A stretch of 64,000 nucleotides of DNA from Bacteroidota bacterium (GTDB taxonomy: Bacteria > Bacteroidota > Bacteroidia > Bacteroidales > F082), in assembly GCA_018830105.1 (NCBI GenBank), contig JAHJTC010000009.1, positions 1-64,000 on the forward strand, written 5' to 3'. Position 1 is the first letter of the stretch. Each line of letters starts with the position of its first letter. Positions 38,453-46,514 of the stretch are shown piece after piece. A program made the position numbers and the translations under genes. The notes beneath the pieces are model-generated. The model had not been told where the DNA came from. It did not search any database and was given only the letters and a program-made list of their open reading frames with translations.

Positions 38453-39898
38453 ATGGAGCACAATCCAGAGAGAAAGCCAAAAGAAAGTCTGAAAAAATTT
38501 AAACAATTTGTTGCCGGACTCCTGCCGCACGAAATTGCTTACCTGGAACAGCAGGAAAATTTCGCTGACACTACGAACCATTCCCTCTTTGAGAAAGTAA
38601 AAGAAGCGGTGAATAATCCTGAACGTGAAATCCACTTCGATGAAGCTATCAACAAAAGAAAATACAGCTACTTAAAAAACTGGATCAACAAAAAACTAGC
38701 TGCTATTGATGCTGACGAACAATTCAACTGGATGCATCACCTTGATAAACAAATTATGACCGATCAGATCAGTCAGGATGAGGAATTGGAGCTGATCAAC
38801 CGAATCAAAAAATACAAGCAACCCGATTATTATTTTATCCGGTTCTACGAACTGGCACAAAACTACCGCAACTATTTGCTAATCAGGATGCGGATCAATT
38901 ACTTATCTATTGTTTCAGCCTTTATTGAAGAACAGCGTTCAAACTACCAAAACGCACTCGAAATCAATCACATGCTGCATGATGCCACAAATGATATTGT
39001 CAATCAGTATATCACAAAAACCAGTGATTCGCGGCAATGGGAGGAAAAACTAATCAGCACCTTTTATGACCATAAACTGGATGGCCTCAACCGTTACTAT
39101 GCTATTGTGCGCCTAACGTTTATCTACTACAACTACCGGGAGTTTCACAAACTCACCAAATTGTATAATGAGTTGGACAAACTGATCATCAGCGGACAGC
39201 TATACAGCAAACGCATTTTGGTAAACTATTACGCCAACAGGTTGCTTTTACACTCCAGATACAACGAACTCGACAAGGCAGCCTATTATGGCTATTTGTC
39301 GATAAAAGTGCATAGCTCCGATTATCTCTTTTATGTTAATAACCTCTGCGGCATACTGTTAAGGCGTGAAAAGTTTAAAGAGGGGCAACACCTAATGGAG
39401 GAAAACCTGCCTGAATTTAGAAGAAATATCAGTCCACATACGCGCATTGGTTTTGCCTCTTATTATATTAAAAGCCTGAATGAGAACAGCAAACACCAAA
39501 AAGCACTTCGTTTTGCACAGCACTTTTTGGAACAAAATACCAACGACATCTTAAAATTCCGATGGCGGCTCTTTTTTATGGCCTTTTGTGAAACGCTGCT
39601 TGCTTTGAACCGCTATACGCAGCTTATCAAAACATTTGGAAAATATAAACTTTTAAACCTGGAAGCACTCTACAGGCAAAACCCCGACAGTTTCCCCGGA
39701 CTTGACTGGTATTACCAATTGGCGCTTTATAAGGAAGGTAAAATAAACGAAGAACAGCTAAAAAATAAATTCAGTGCAAGTTTATTAACTACTAACCTGA
39801 AGCAACACCATACTCAATTAATCCAACTGAGAAAACACTTGCGCCCTCAGCTAACTGGTATGGAGCGCTTTCTGGAACAGCTGATCGATGAAAAATAA
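38453..39898 (+). CDS. Helical repeat (TPR-like) protein of unknown function
   Basis: The 481-residue protein has no signal peptide or membrane segment. It is almost entirely predicted helix and is rich in Tyr, Asn, Lys and Arg. Residues about 120-400 look like successive helical pairs of 35-40 residues (YYFIRFYELAQNYRNYLLI, LDGLNRYYAIVRLTFIYYN, KRILVNYYANRLLLHSRYN, KAAYYGYLSIKVH), which suggests TPR-type repeats. I recognise no named family. Similar proteins occur in Bacteroidota without known function. It is divergent from the C25 protease and 216 nt from guaA. The ATG at 38453 follows the typical A/T-rich upstream region. Confidence 0.65.
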   Translation: MEHNPERKPKESLKKFKQFVAGLLPHEIAYLEQQENFADTTNHSLFEKVKEAVNNPEREIHFDEAINKRKYSYLKNWINKKLAAIDADEQFNWMHHLDKQIMTDQISQDEELELINRIKKYKQPDYYFIRFYELAQNYRNYLLIRMRINYLSIVSAFIEEQRSNYQNALEINHMLHDATNDIVNQYITKTSDSRQWEEKLISTFYDHKLDGLNRYYAIVRLTFIYYNYREFHKLTKLYNELDKLIISGQLYSKRILVNYYANRLLLHSRYNELDKAAYYGYLSIKVHSSDYLFYVNNLCGILLRREKFKEGQHLMEENLPEFRRNISPHTRIGFASYYIKSLNENSKHQKALRFAQHFLEQNTNDILKFRWRLFFMAFCETLLALNRYTQLIKTFGKYKLLNLEALYRQNPDSFPGLDWYYQLALYKEGKINEEQLKNKFSASLLTTNLKQHHTQLIQLRKHLRPQLTGMERFLEQLIDEK

Positions 39899-39953
39899 GT
39901 GTTATGAGTTAAACACACACTTTATACACAAACACTAATTAATTGTTAGCATT

Positions 39954-39998
39954 ATTGCCAAAGCATATTATTTTTTGCAAAAAAATTGCTCTGGCAAT
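39954..39998. other. Hairpin upstream of guaA
   Basis: ATTGCCA-a-AGCA (39954-39965) pairs with TGCT-c-TGGCAAT (39987-39998), with A/T-rich loop sequence between. The A and C bulges face each other. No T-run follows. Its role (end of the previous transcript or leader of guaA) is not clear. Confidence 0.5.
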
Positions 39999-40114
39999 CA
40001 GAAAAGAACCTATTTTGCGTTTAGCTTAACAAAGAATAAAAGGATTGCAAATCATTCCTTGACTGATTGATGGTTTTTGGGTTAATTTGCACTTTCATTT
40101 CACTCCAATTTAAT

Positions 40115-41644
40115 ATGCAAGAAAGCATTCTTATTCTCGACTTTGGTTCACAATACACACAGCTGATAGCCAGAAGAGTACGCGAGTTAAACGTGTATTG
40201 CGAAATTCATCCATACAACCACCTGCCCCAAATTACTTCAGCAACAAAAGGGGTTATCCTTTCAGGAAGTCCCTTTTCGGTGCGCGATGCAGAAGCTCCC
40301 GTACCGGATTTGAGTAATATCCGCGGTAAGATACCTGTTCTGGGTGTTTGTTATGGCGCTCAGTTTTTGGCACAAAGCAACGGCGGCAATGTAGAAGCCA
40401 GTCAAATAAGGGAATATGGCCGTGCCAATTTAAATTTTGTGGATCAGCAATGTTCGCTGGTTCAAAATATGAATAAGGGATCGCAGGTGTGGATGTCGCA
40501 CGGGGATACCATTTTATCCTTACCACCCAAATTTGAGATAATTGCTTCAACAACTGACGTAAAGGTAGGCGGTTATCAGGTCAGCGGAGAGCAAACCTTT
40601 GGTATTCAATTTCATCCGGAGGTTTATCATTCCACTGAAGGCATGATTTTGCTGAAGAATTTTGTGGTAGGTATTTGCAATTGCAAACAGGACTGGACAC
40701 CTGATTCCTTTATTGAAACAAAGGTTGAGGAATTACAAAAGCAGCTTGGCAGCGACAAAGTTGTACTTGGCTTAAGCGGCGGCGTGGATTCATCAGTAGC
40801 AGCGATGTTATTGCATCGGGCAATTGGCAAAAACCTCTATTGTATTTTTGTTGACAACGGGCTGCTGCGCAAAAATGAGTTCGACAAAGTGATCCATTCC
40901 TACCTCGACCTTGGCCTAAATGTGCGGGGTGTTGATGCCCGCGACCGCTTTCTTGATGCACTAAAAGGAGAAACCGATCCTGAAAAAAAACGTAAAATAA
41001 TTGGCAATACCTTTATCGAAGTCTTTGATGAAGAAGCACATCGCATTCAGGATGTTAGCTGGCTGGCTCAAGGCACCATCTATCCTGATGTGATTGAATC
41101 TGTTTCAGTGAAAGGTCCTTCGGCTACCATCAAATCGCATCACAACGTAGGAGGCTTACCCGATTTTATGAAGCTGAAAGTGGTAGAGCCGCTCAACTCC
41201 CTTTTTAAGGACGAAGTTCGTATCATAGGTCGTCAGCTTGGTTTACCGGGCTTTATCATCGACAGGCACCCCTTCCCTGGTCCGGGCTTGGGAATCAGAA
41301 TTTTGGGAGATATCACCGCTGAAAAGGTGCGCATACTTCAGGAAGTTGACGATATTTATATTGAAGGCCTTATTAAACATAAACTTTATGAAGAAGTATG
41401 GCAGGCTGGCGCAATTTTATTACCCGTACAGTCGGTAGGTGTTATGGGCGATGAACGGACTTATGAAAATGTTGTAGCTTTGAGAGCTGTTAGTTCAACC
41501 GATGGTATGACCGCAGACTGGTCGCATCTGCCTTATGAGTTTCTGGCGGCTATATCAAACGAAATTATCAACAAGGTGAAAGGAGTAAACAGGGTTGTTT
41601 ATGATATCAGCTCAAAGCCTCCGGCAACCATCGAATGGGAATAA
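40115..41644 (+). CDS. guaA: GMP synthase (glutamine-hydrolysing)
   Basis: GuaA converts XMP, glutamine and ATP to GMP in purine synthesis. I start at the ATG at 40115 ([18 protein letters not shown]), giving 509 residues. The longer frame adds an untypical hydrophobic leader. The class I amidotransferase domain has the triad Cys79 (GVCYGAQ), His167 and Glu169 (FHPE). The ATP-pyrophosphatase domain has the PP-loop GLSGGVDSS (219-227). The C-terminal dimerisation domain ends KPPATIEWE. Pairing with the downstream LysM gene (22-nt gap) is common in Bacteroidota. Confidence 0.97.
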   Translation: MQESILILDFGSQYTQLIARRVRELNVYCEIHPYNHLPQITSATKGVILSGSPFSVRDAEAPVPDLSNIRGKIPVLGVCYGAQFLAQSNGGNVEASQIREYGRANLNFVDQQCSLVQNMNKGSQVWMSHGDTILSLPPKFEIIASTTDVKVGGYQVSGEQTFGIQFHPEVYHSTEGMILLKNFVVGICNCKQDWTPDSFIETKVEELQKQLGSDKVVLGLSGGVDSSVAAMLLHRAIGKNLYCIFVDNGLLRKNEFDKVIHSYLDLGLNVRGVDARDRFLDALKGETDPEKKRKIIGNTFIEVFDEEAHRIQDVSWLAQGTIYPDVIESVSVKGPSATIKSHHNVGGLPDFMKLKVVEPLNSLFKDEVRIIGRQLGLPGFIIDRHPFPGPGLGIRILGDITAEKVRILQEVDDIYIEGLIKHKLYEEVWQAGAILLPVQSVGVMGDERTYENVVALRAVSSTDGMTADWSHLPYEFLAAISNEIINKVKGVNRVVYDISSKPPATIEWE

Positions 41645-41666
41645 AGTGAAAACGAATCATTCTGAC

Positions 41667-44372
41667 ATGAAGCGAATACAACGGCACGATGAGCCAAAAA
41701 TAGGTTTAGCAGTCTGGCTTTTATTATGGCTATTTGCCATCAACCCGCTATGTGCACAAGCACCGGTTGTAAAGTCGAACACCATTGAACAATACAATGG
41801 AAAGACCTATTATCTGCATACTGTTACACCAAAACAGACACTTTACAGTATTTCCAAAGTCTATAACGTTGATCAGGAAACAATAATGAATACCAATCCT
41901 GATATCAGCAAAGGCCTGCGCGTAAACCAGGTGATTCGAATTCCTGCCTCGAACAATGTAACAGCCTATTCAAGCAATACGCGTACTTCCGGCAATAACC
42001 AAACGGTTGAAGAAGACAATGTATCGGATTTTGCGACACAGTACGAAACCATTTATCATGTAGCCAAACAAGACGATCGTTTCAATTATATCGCGGAAAT
42101 ATATCTTGTTCCGGAAAATAATATCAGGCTGGCCAATCCAGGGCTTAAAGAGCCTTTATCAGAAGGCGAATACGTGTTAGTACCCATCGCACCCAAAGAT
42201 AAAAGGCCACCGGTAACCAGTCAGGAGCGTTTTCAGCGATCAGATTATAACCCTTTTCAAACTCCGCAAAACAATGAAAAGCAACAAGCATCAAAGCTTC
42301 CTGGAACAAATCCTGCACCAGTAAAGCTGCCGGAGATTGACGACCGCCAACCAAATCAACAAGAGTCGTTAGCCATGGTTGAGCCTTTTGCGATGCCCGG
42401 CGAAACAAAAGAAGCTACTGCAGAAAAACCTTCTCAATCAAACAAAGGAACAACAGTTTCGAGCCAGCAGTATGTCGTAAAACCAGGTGAAACACTTTAC
42501 AGTATTTCGCGCAAACAAGCTGTCGGCATGGAAGCCCTGATTGCTCTTAACCCCGGGATAGCCAACGGCGTAAAAGCCGGGCAGGTATTACTTTTGCCCG
42601 AAGACAGCGCTCCAAATCCGGCTGTTTCTTCGCAGAACACAGGACAAGCGGATACCACCCTTATTCATATTGTTAAAAAAGGAGAAACACTATACCGTAT
42701 CTCCAGAAATTATGCCGTTGACCTGGAAAAACTCAAGGCAATAAACCCCGGACTCACTAACGACATAAGGCCGGGACAGCGAATCGTTGTCCCTAAAAAA
42801 AAAATAACCAGACCCTACCTGATTCATAATGTTGAAAAGCGACAGCGCACCAAAAGGCTCGCCAAAGATTTTGATGTAGATTCGGATGAAATTTTTGATC
42901 TGAACCCCAGCATAGGTCGCAGAGTATTCCCCGGTCAAAAGATAAAAGTTCCCCTACTGGATCATATTGAGCTATCACCGCTCGAACCAGAAATGATAGA
43001 AACCCCCACTGAAATTGCTACCGATACAGTAGTTGAGCTAAGTGAAGAAAGACCATTCGAATCTGTTGAGTGTACCAAAGGATTATACCACAGCGACCAA
43101 ACTTTTAAGGTAGCGCTAATGCTTCCCCTTTATCTTGACGATTTCGACAAAATGGAAGCACAAAGCACCAATGGAGATGAAAATCTGCTGAACCAAAAAC
43201 ATTTCTCGTTTCTGGCATTTTACGAAGGCTTTTTAATAGCCGCCGACTCCCTGGCAAAAACCCAAGGCTTAAAATTGGAATTAAAAGTTTATGATGTGGA
43301 TATGAATATCAGCAAAGCCTTAAATGCCATCTCCGATTCTGAGCTAAGCAATTCAGACCTGATCATCGGGCCATTTTTCAATAAAGCTTTTGAAGTTGTG
43401 GCACCTTTTGCTTTGCGCCATCAAATACCGATTGTAAACCCTTTTTCACAACGCAACGAAATTATTTCAAATAATCAGGCCGTGATAAAGGTTAAACCGT
43501 CACAAGTTGCACAAATTGATCAACTCACTGAGCTGATAACCGAACGGTATCCTGATTCCAAAATTTACATCTATCGGTCTCATCAGTTTAAGTATACAGC
43601 CGAAGCTGAAGCCTTACAATCCAAACTACAGCAACGTATTACACCAATGGTAGGAATTTCATCGGCTGACATCTATCGCGTGGCAAAAGAACGTAGCAAA
43701 AAAATGGAGTTGGAAGACGATCTGATACCATTTATTCGAATCGAAAAAAGGGAGTTTTATCCTGCTGAATTAAGCGACAGGCCTTTTGATACCATTTATT
43801 TTAACAACCCTGTCAGCAGCTTTGTTTATGCGACGGATAGTGTGCGGGAGTTTGCTAAAACAGCTTCGGTGGTTCGCGAAAATGTGGTCATTGTGTTTTC
43901 TGATGACAAAGTATTTTCGACAGAGTTTGTAAACAAAATGAATCAGGTCGCTGATACCTTCTCACTCACCTTGATTGGCTTGCCCGATTGGGAGCAATTT
44001 GATCAGCTATTTGTGGAAAACCTCATGAAAATGAAAGCCACTTATTTTAGTCCGATGATGATCAATTACAATGACTATTTCACACAATTGTTTATCAAGG
44101 AATACCGCAATGAATACCTTTCCGAGCCAGATCGCTATGCATTTGAAGGTTTTGATATCGGCTGGTATTTTCTTCAGGCCTTGCTAAATCTGGGTGACAA
44201 TCCCCTGCCCTGTCTGCCTCAATTTCAAATACCTTTACTTCAATCGCAGTACTATTTTGATCGGCCCAGCCAAAATAATGGATTGGAAAATACCTATTGG
44301 AATGTCTACCAATTTAACCGCTTTAAGCGGGTACCTGTTCCTAATTCATACTTTATCAATAAGGATTTTTAA
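41667..44372 (+). CDS. Five-LysM protein with periplasmic-binding-like C-terminal domain
   Basis: I start at the ATG at 41667 (MKRIQRHDEPK), giving 901 residues; upstream codons overlap guaA. One N-terminal hydrophobic segment (about 15-30, ending PLCAQA) is a signal peptide or anchor. Five LysM-type peptidoglycan-binding repeats follow. Three are clear (HTVTPKQTLYSISKVYNV, YVVKPGETLYSISRKQAV, HIVKKGETLYRISRNYAV) and two are degenerate (near 130-180 and 385-430). The C-terminal half (about 480-880) resembles a type I periplasmic-binding/ABC-substrate fold (FKVALMLPLYLDDF, SDLIIGPFFNKAFEVVAPFA, PIVNPFSQRNEI). This suggests a cell-wall-tethered ligand sensor or envelope factor. Function is unknown. 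Confidence 0.85.
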   Translation: MKRIQRHDEPKIGLAVWLLLWLFAINPLCAQAPVVKSNTIEQYNGKTYYLHTVTPKQTLYSISKVYNVDQETIMNTNPDISKGLRVNQVIRIPASNNVTAYSSNTRTSGNNQTVEEDNVSDFATQYETIYHVAKQDDRFNYIAEIYLVPENNIRLANPGLKEPLSEGEYVLVPIAPKDKRPPVTSQERFQRSDYNPFQTPQNNEKQQASKLPGTNPAPVKLPEIDDRQPNQQESLAMVEPFAMPGETKEATAEKPSQSNKGTTVSSQQYVVKPGETLYSISRKQAVGMEALIALNPGIANGVKAGQVLLLPEDSAPNPAVSSQNTGQADTTLIHIVKKGETLYRISRNYAVDLEKLKAINPGLTNDIRPGQRIVVPKKKITRPYLIHNVEKRQRTKRLAKDFDVDSDEIFDLNPSIGRRVFPGQKIKVPLLDHIELSPLEPEMIETPTEIATDTVVELSEERPFESVECTKGLYHSDQTFKVALMLPLYLDDFDKMEAQSTNGDENLLNQKHFSFLAFYEGFLIAADSLAKTQGLKLELKVYDVDMNISKALNAISDSELSNSDLIIGPFFNKAFEVVAPFALRHQIPIVNPFSQRNEIISNNQAVIKVKPSQVAQIDQLTELITERYPDSKIYIYRSHQFKYTAEAEALQSKLQQRITPMVGISSADIYRVAKERSKKMELEDDLIPFIRIEKREFYPAELSDRPFDTIYFNNPVSSFVYATDSVREFAKTASVVRENVVIVFSDDKVFSTEFVNKMNQVADTFSLTLIGLPDWEQFDQLFVENLMKMKATYFSPMMINYNDYFTQLFIKEYRNEYLSEPDRYAFEGFDIGWYFLQALLNLGDNPLPCLPQFQIPLLQSQYYFDRPSQNNGLENTYWNVYQFNRFKRVPVPNSYFINKDF

Positions 44373-44374
44373 GC

Positions 44375-45034
44375 ATGCAAACACTGAAGTATTTTTTAGG
44401 TTTTGTAATCATTTTGTTTAGCCTAATAGCCTGTAATAGTGGTAATAAGAGAAGCTATTGGGAGAATGGGAATGTGAAATCCGAGTTAAATTACGTGGAA
44501 GATAAGCTTCATGGCAAAAGCCTTTGGTATTACGAAAACGGTCTTCCTCAGATGACTGCCGAATATGTCGATAATATTTTGCAGGGTGAAATGAAACGCT
44601 GGCATGAGAACGGACAGTTGCAAAGCGTCTCTTACTACAAAGACAACAAGCTCGACAGCCTGTTCATAAGCTACAGCATCGATGGAATAAAAATCGGAAG
44701 CGAATATTATGTCGACGACACCCTGCATGGGCCATATTACAAATGGTATGAAAACGGGCAGCTCATGGTTGAAGGACAATATGCTAAAGGGATGATGCAC
44801 GGCAGCTGGTTGTTTTTTCATTCTGACGGCAGCATTGCCGCCAAAGCCGATTTCGTTCACGGAAGCGGCATTCAGAAAGCTTATCACGACAACGGCGCTG
44901 TTAGTCTTATTATCCATTACAAGGATAATGAAAAGCATGGGAAAGAGGAGTTTTTTACTCCGGAAGGGAAACCCAGCCTGACAAGAATTTTTGAAAACGG
45001 AATGCTTGTCGAAGAGGTCCAGCATGAATATTAG
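44375..45034 (+). CDS. MORN/YwqK-type repeat lipoprotein
   Basis: The 219-residue protein has a lipoprotein signal (FSLIACNSG, Cys20). It is followed by about seven repeats of the form YYENGLPQMTAEYVDNILQG / WHENGQLQSVSYYKDNKLD / WYENGQLMVEGQYAKGMMHG, the MORN-like pattern of the YwqK antitoxin family. In Bacteroidota such proteins are usually surface or periplasmic, and their function is unknown; a real antitoxin role here is doubtful. It starts 2 nt after the LysM gene, so they are probably co-transcribed. Confidence 0.85.
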   Translation: MQTLKYFLGFVIILFSLIACNSGNKRSYWENGNVKSELNYVEDKLHGKSLWYYENGLPQMTAEYVDNILQGEMKRWHENGQLQSVSYYKDNKLDSLFISYSIDGIKIGSEYYVDDTLHGPYYKWYENGQLMVEGQYAKGMMHGSWLFFHSDGSIAAKADFVHGSGIQKAYHDNGAVSLIIHYKDNEKHGKEEFFTPEGKPSLTRIFENGMLVEEVQHEY

Positions 45035-45058
45035 GCTAGCCATTTACCTATTAAAAGT

Positions 45059-45286
45059 ATGTCCACACGCGCAAAACAACCAAAGTATATCCCCAAGCCC
45101 GGCTCAGTCGATCACACCCTGGAATGGGCAAGCGCTATCACTTTAATTCTTAGCTGGTTTTTTGCTTTATATATTTCTGGTCAGGAGCATGATAGTCATG
45201 TTTTACGCTGGTTATTACCCGCGATTCTTGTGCTTTCGTTTTTACCGCTTGTCATCTATTTTTCCACCTCCAACAAAAGAAAATAA
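45059..45286 (+). CDS. Small two-helix membrane protein
   Basis: The 75-residue protein has two hydrophobic helices (about 22-41 WASAITLILSWFFALYISGQ, and 50-67). A His-containing loop (QEHDSHVL) lies between them, and a basic tail (NKRK) ends it. No family is recognised. It lies 24 nt after the MORN lipoprotein and 3 nt before the next gene, which supports it being real. Confidence 0.65.
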   Translation: MSTRAKQPKYIPKPGSVDHTLEWASAITLILSWFFALYISGQEHDSHVLRWLLPAILVLSFLPLVIYFSTSNKRK

Positions 45287-45289
45287 GTC

Positions 45290-45976
45290 ATGAAAACATC
45301 CAACATAATCCTGATTTTCTGTGTATTCATCTTTTCTCTTTCATGTATAAATACCAATTCGGAGCAAGGTTCTTCCAATGATTTCGAGTTTGATTCCAGC
45401 GGGATGTTATTTGAAGGGAAGTACATTTTTTCTGAAACAGAATCCATGTCCACCGCAGTATTTATTCTACCTGACAGCCTGTTCTTTATCTTGAAAAAAA
45501 TCAATGACGACACCATCTGGAATGCCAGCACAGGCATTTGGAGACGCAGCAATGGCCAATTATTATTCGATGGCGGCAACCAAAGCAGGCTGGTGGCCAA
45601 GGCCGTGAAACAAGGCTTGGAGGTACTCAACAATGCGGGCGAAGCCGTGATGAAAGCAGAGAAATTTATCTTAGAACCAAAATCCATTGATTCAATTAAG
45701 ACATACCAATTCAAGCTCACAGGCGCCTACAGTTATTTTGCAGATGCTGCGCTGATGCGATTTTGTACCACGCCAAAAGCTATTCAGGTATTGCCTTTAA
45801 AAGCCAATATTGACGCTGAGCGCGCTTACCTAAATGCCGATTCAACAGCAGAAATCGGATTGTTTTTGGCAGCTACGGCAAGACTCAACAATACTCATCA
45901 GACAGAAAGCCCTTTTAAATTCGCCCTGGAGTTGGAAGAAATCCACCAATTCCTGCCATTGATGGAATGTTATTAG
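45290..45976 (+). CDS. Lipoprotein of unknown function
   Basis: The 228-residue protein has a lipoprotein signal (FIFSLSCINTN, Cys19). Residues 45-120 have a beta-rich pattern (GMLFEGKYIFSETES, TAVFILPDSLFFIL, TGIWRRSNGQLLFDGGNQSRLVA) like NlpE/META-type small barrels. The C-terminal 90 residues (FKLTGAYSYFADAALMRFCTT, AERAYLNADSTAEIGLFL) also recall NlpE-like copper/stress lipoproteins, but the match is only by eye. It ends the run of small envelope genes after guaA. Confidence 0.6.
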   Translation: MKTSNIILIFCVFIFSLSCINTNSEQGSSNDFEFDSSGMLFEGKYIFSETESMSTAVFILPDSLFFILKKINDDTIWNASTGIWRRSNGQLLFDGGNQSRLVAKAVKQGLEVLNNAGEAVMKAEKFILEPKSIDSIKTYQFKLTGAYSYFADAALMRFCTTPKAIQVLPLKANIDAERAYLNADSTAEIGLFLAATARLNNTHQTESPFKFALELEEIHQFLPLMECY

Positions 45977-46058
45977 CGTATGTAATAAAAGGGTTGTTAT
46001 TGCCCCTGCCCTTCATTCTAAATAAGGTTTTCGCGCATCAAATACCTATATTCAGGTA

Positions 46059-46088
46059 TTGCTGATAAGATCGCTTTTTGCAATTTTG
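46059..46088 (+). promoter_or_regulatory. Candidate promoter of the metal-receptor pair
   Basis: TTG (46059-46061), a 19-nt spacer and CAATTTTG (46081-46088) fit the Bacteroidota consensus at seven of eight -7 positions. It overlaps a loose TGCA-N7-TGCA dyad (46079-46093), a possible metalloregulator site. The dyad is only suggestive. Confidence 0.45.
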
Positions 46089-46105
46089 CTGCATAAATAA
46101 AAACC

Positions 46106-46468
46106 ATGCGCAATCGTTTTGCACAAATCGGGATATTGGCTCTTATTGCAGTTCTGGCAGTCGTTTCTTACAGTCAGATCAACCACAAGCACAGCCATGT
46201 CATCAATGGAATCATGGTAACCCATTCCCATCCTTTTGTACCTGCAACAACTGATGCTCCAGTGCAGGATCATGAGCATGAGTCCGGTATTTTGTCGATG
46301 CTCGCATTTTTCAAAGATTTCCAACATTACGCTATTAGTATAGCGATACGAATTTCGGATAGCCAGACAACGCAGATTTTCGAGCCCGAAAAGTCTATTT
46401 ATCTCACCGCAATCAAAACCATCGAGTTTCTGGGATCATGGCATTTCAGAGGGCCGCCAAGCCAATAA
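46106..46468 (+). CDS. His-rich membrane-anchored protein, likely metal-binding
   Basis: The 120-residue protein has an N-terminal hydrophobic segment (7-22). A His-rich stretch follows: HKHSH (27-31), THSHPF (39-44) and DHEHE (55-59). The remainder is amphipathic. His clusters of this sort usually bind Zn2+, Cu2+ or Ni2+. It lies 46 nt before a TonB receptor with a Cys pair in its plug. This pairing recurs in Bacteroidota, and I take the two as a metal-acquisition unit. No named family. Confidence 0.65.
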   Translation: MRNRFAQIGILALIAVLAVVSYSQINHKHSHVINGIMVTHSHPFVPATTDAPVQDHEHESGILSMLAFFKDFQHYAISIAIRISDSQTTQIFEPEKSIYLTAIKTIEFLGSWHFRGPPSQ

Positions 46469-46514
46469 ATATTGCGCTTTTCCTCAACTGAATTAATTCA
46501 TAAAACTTATTCAA

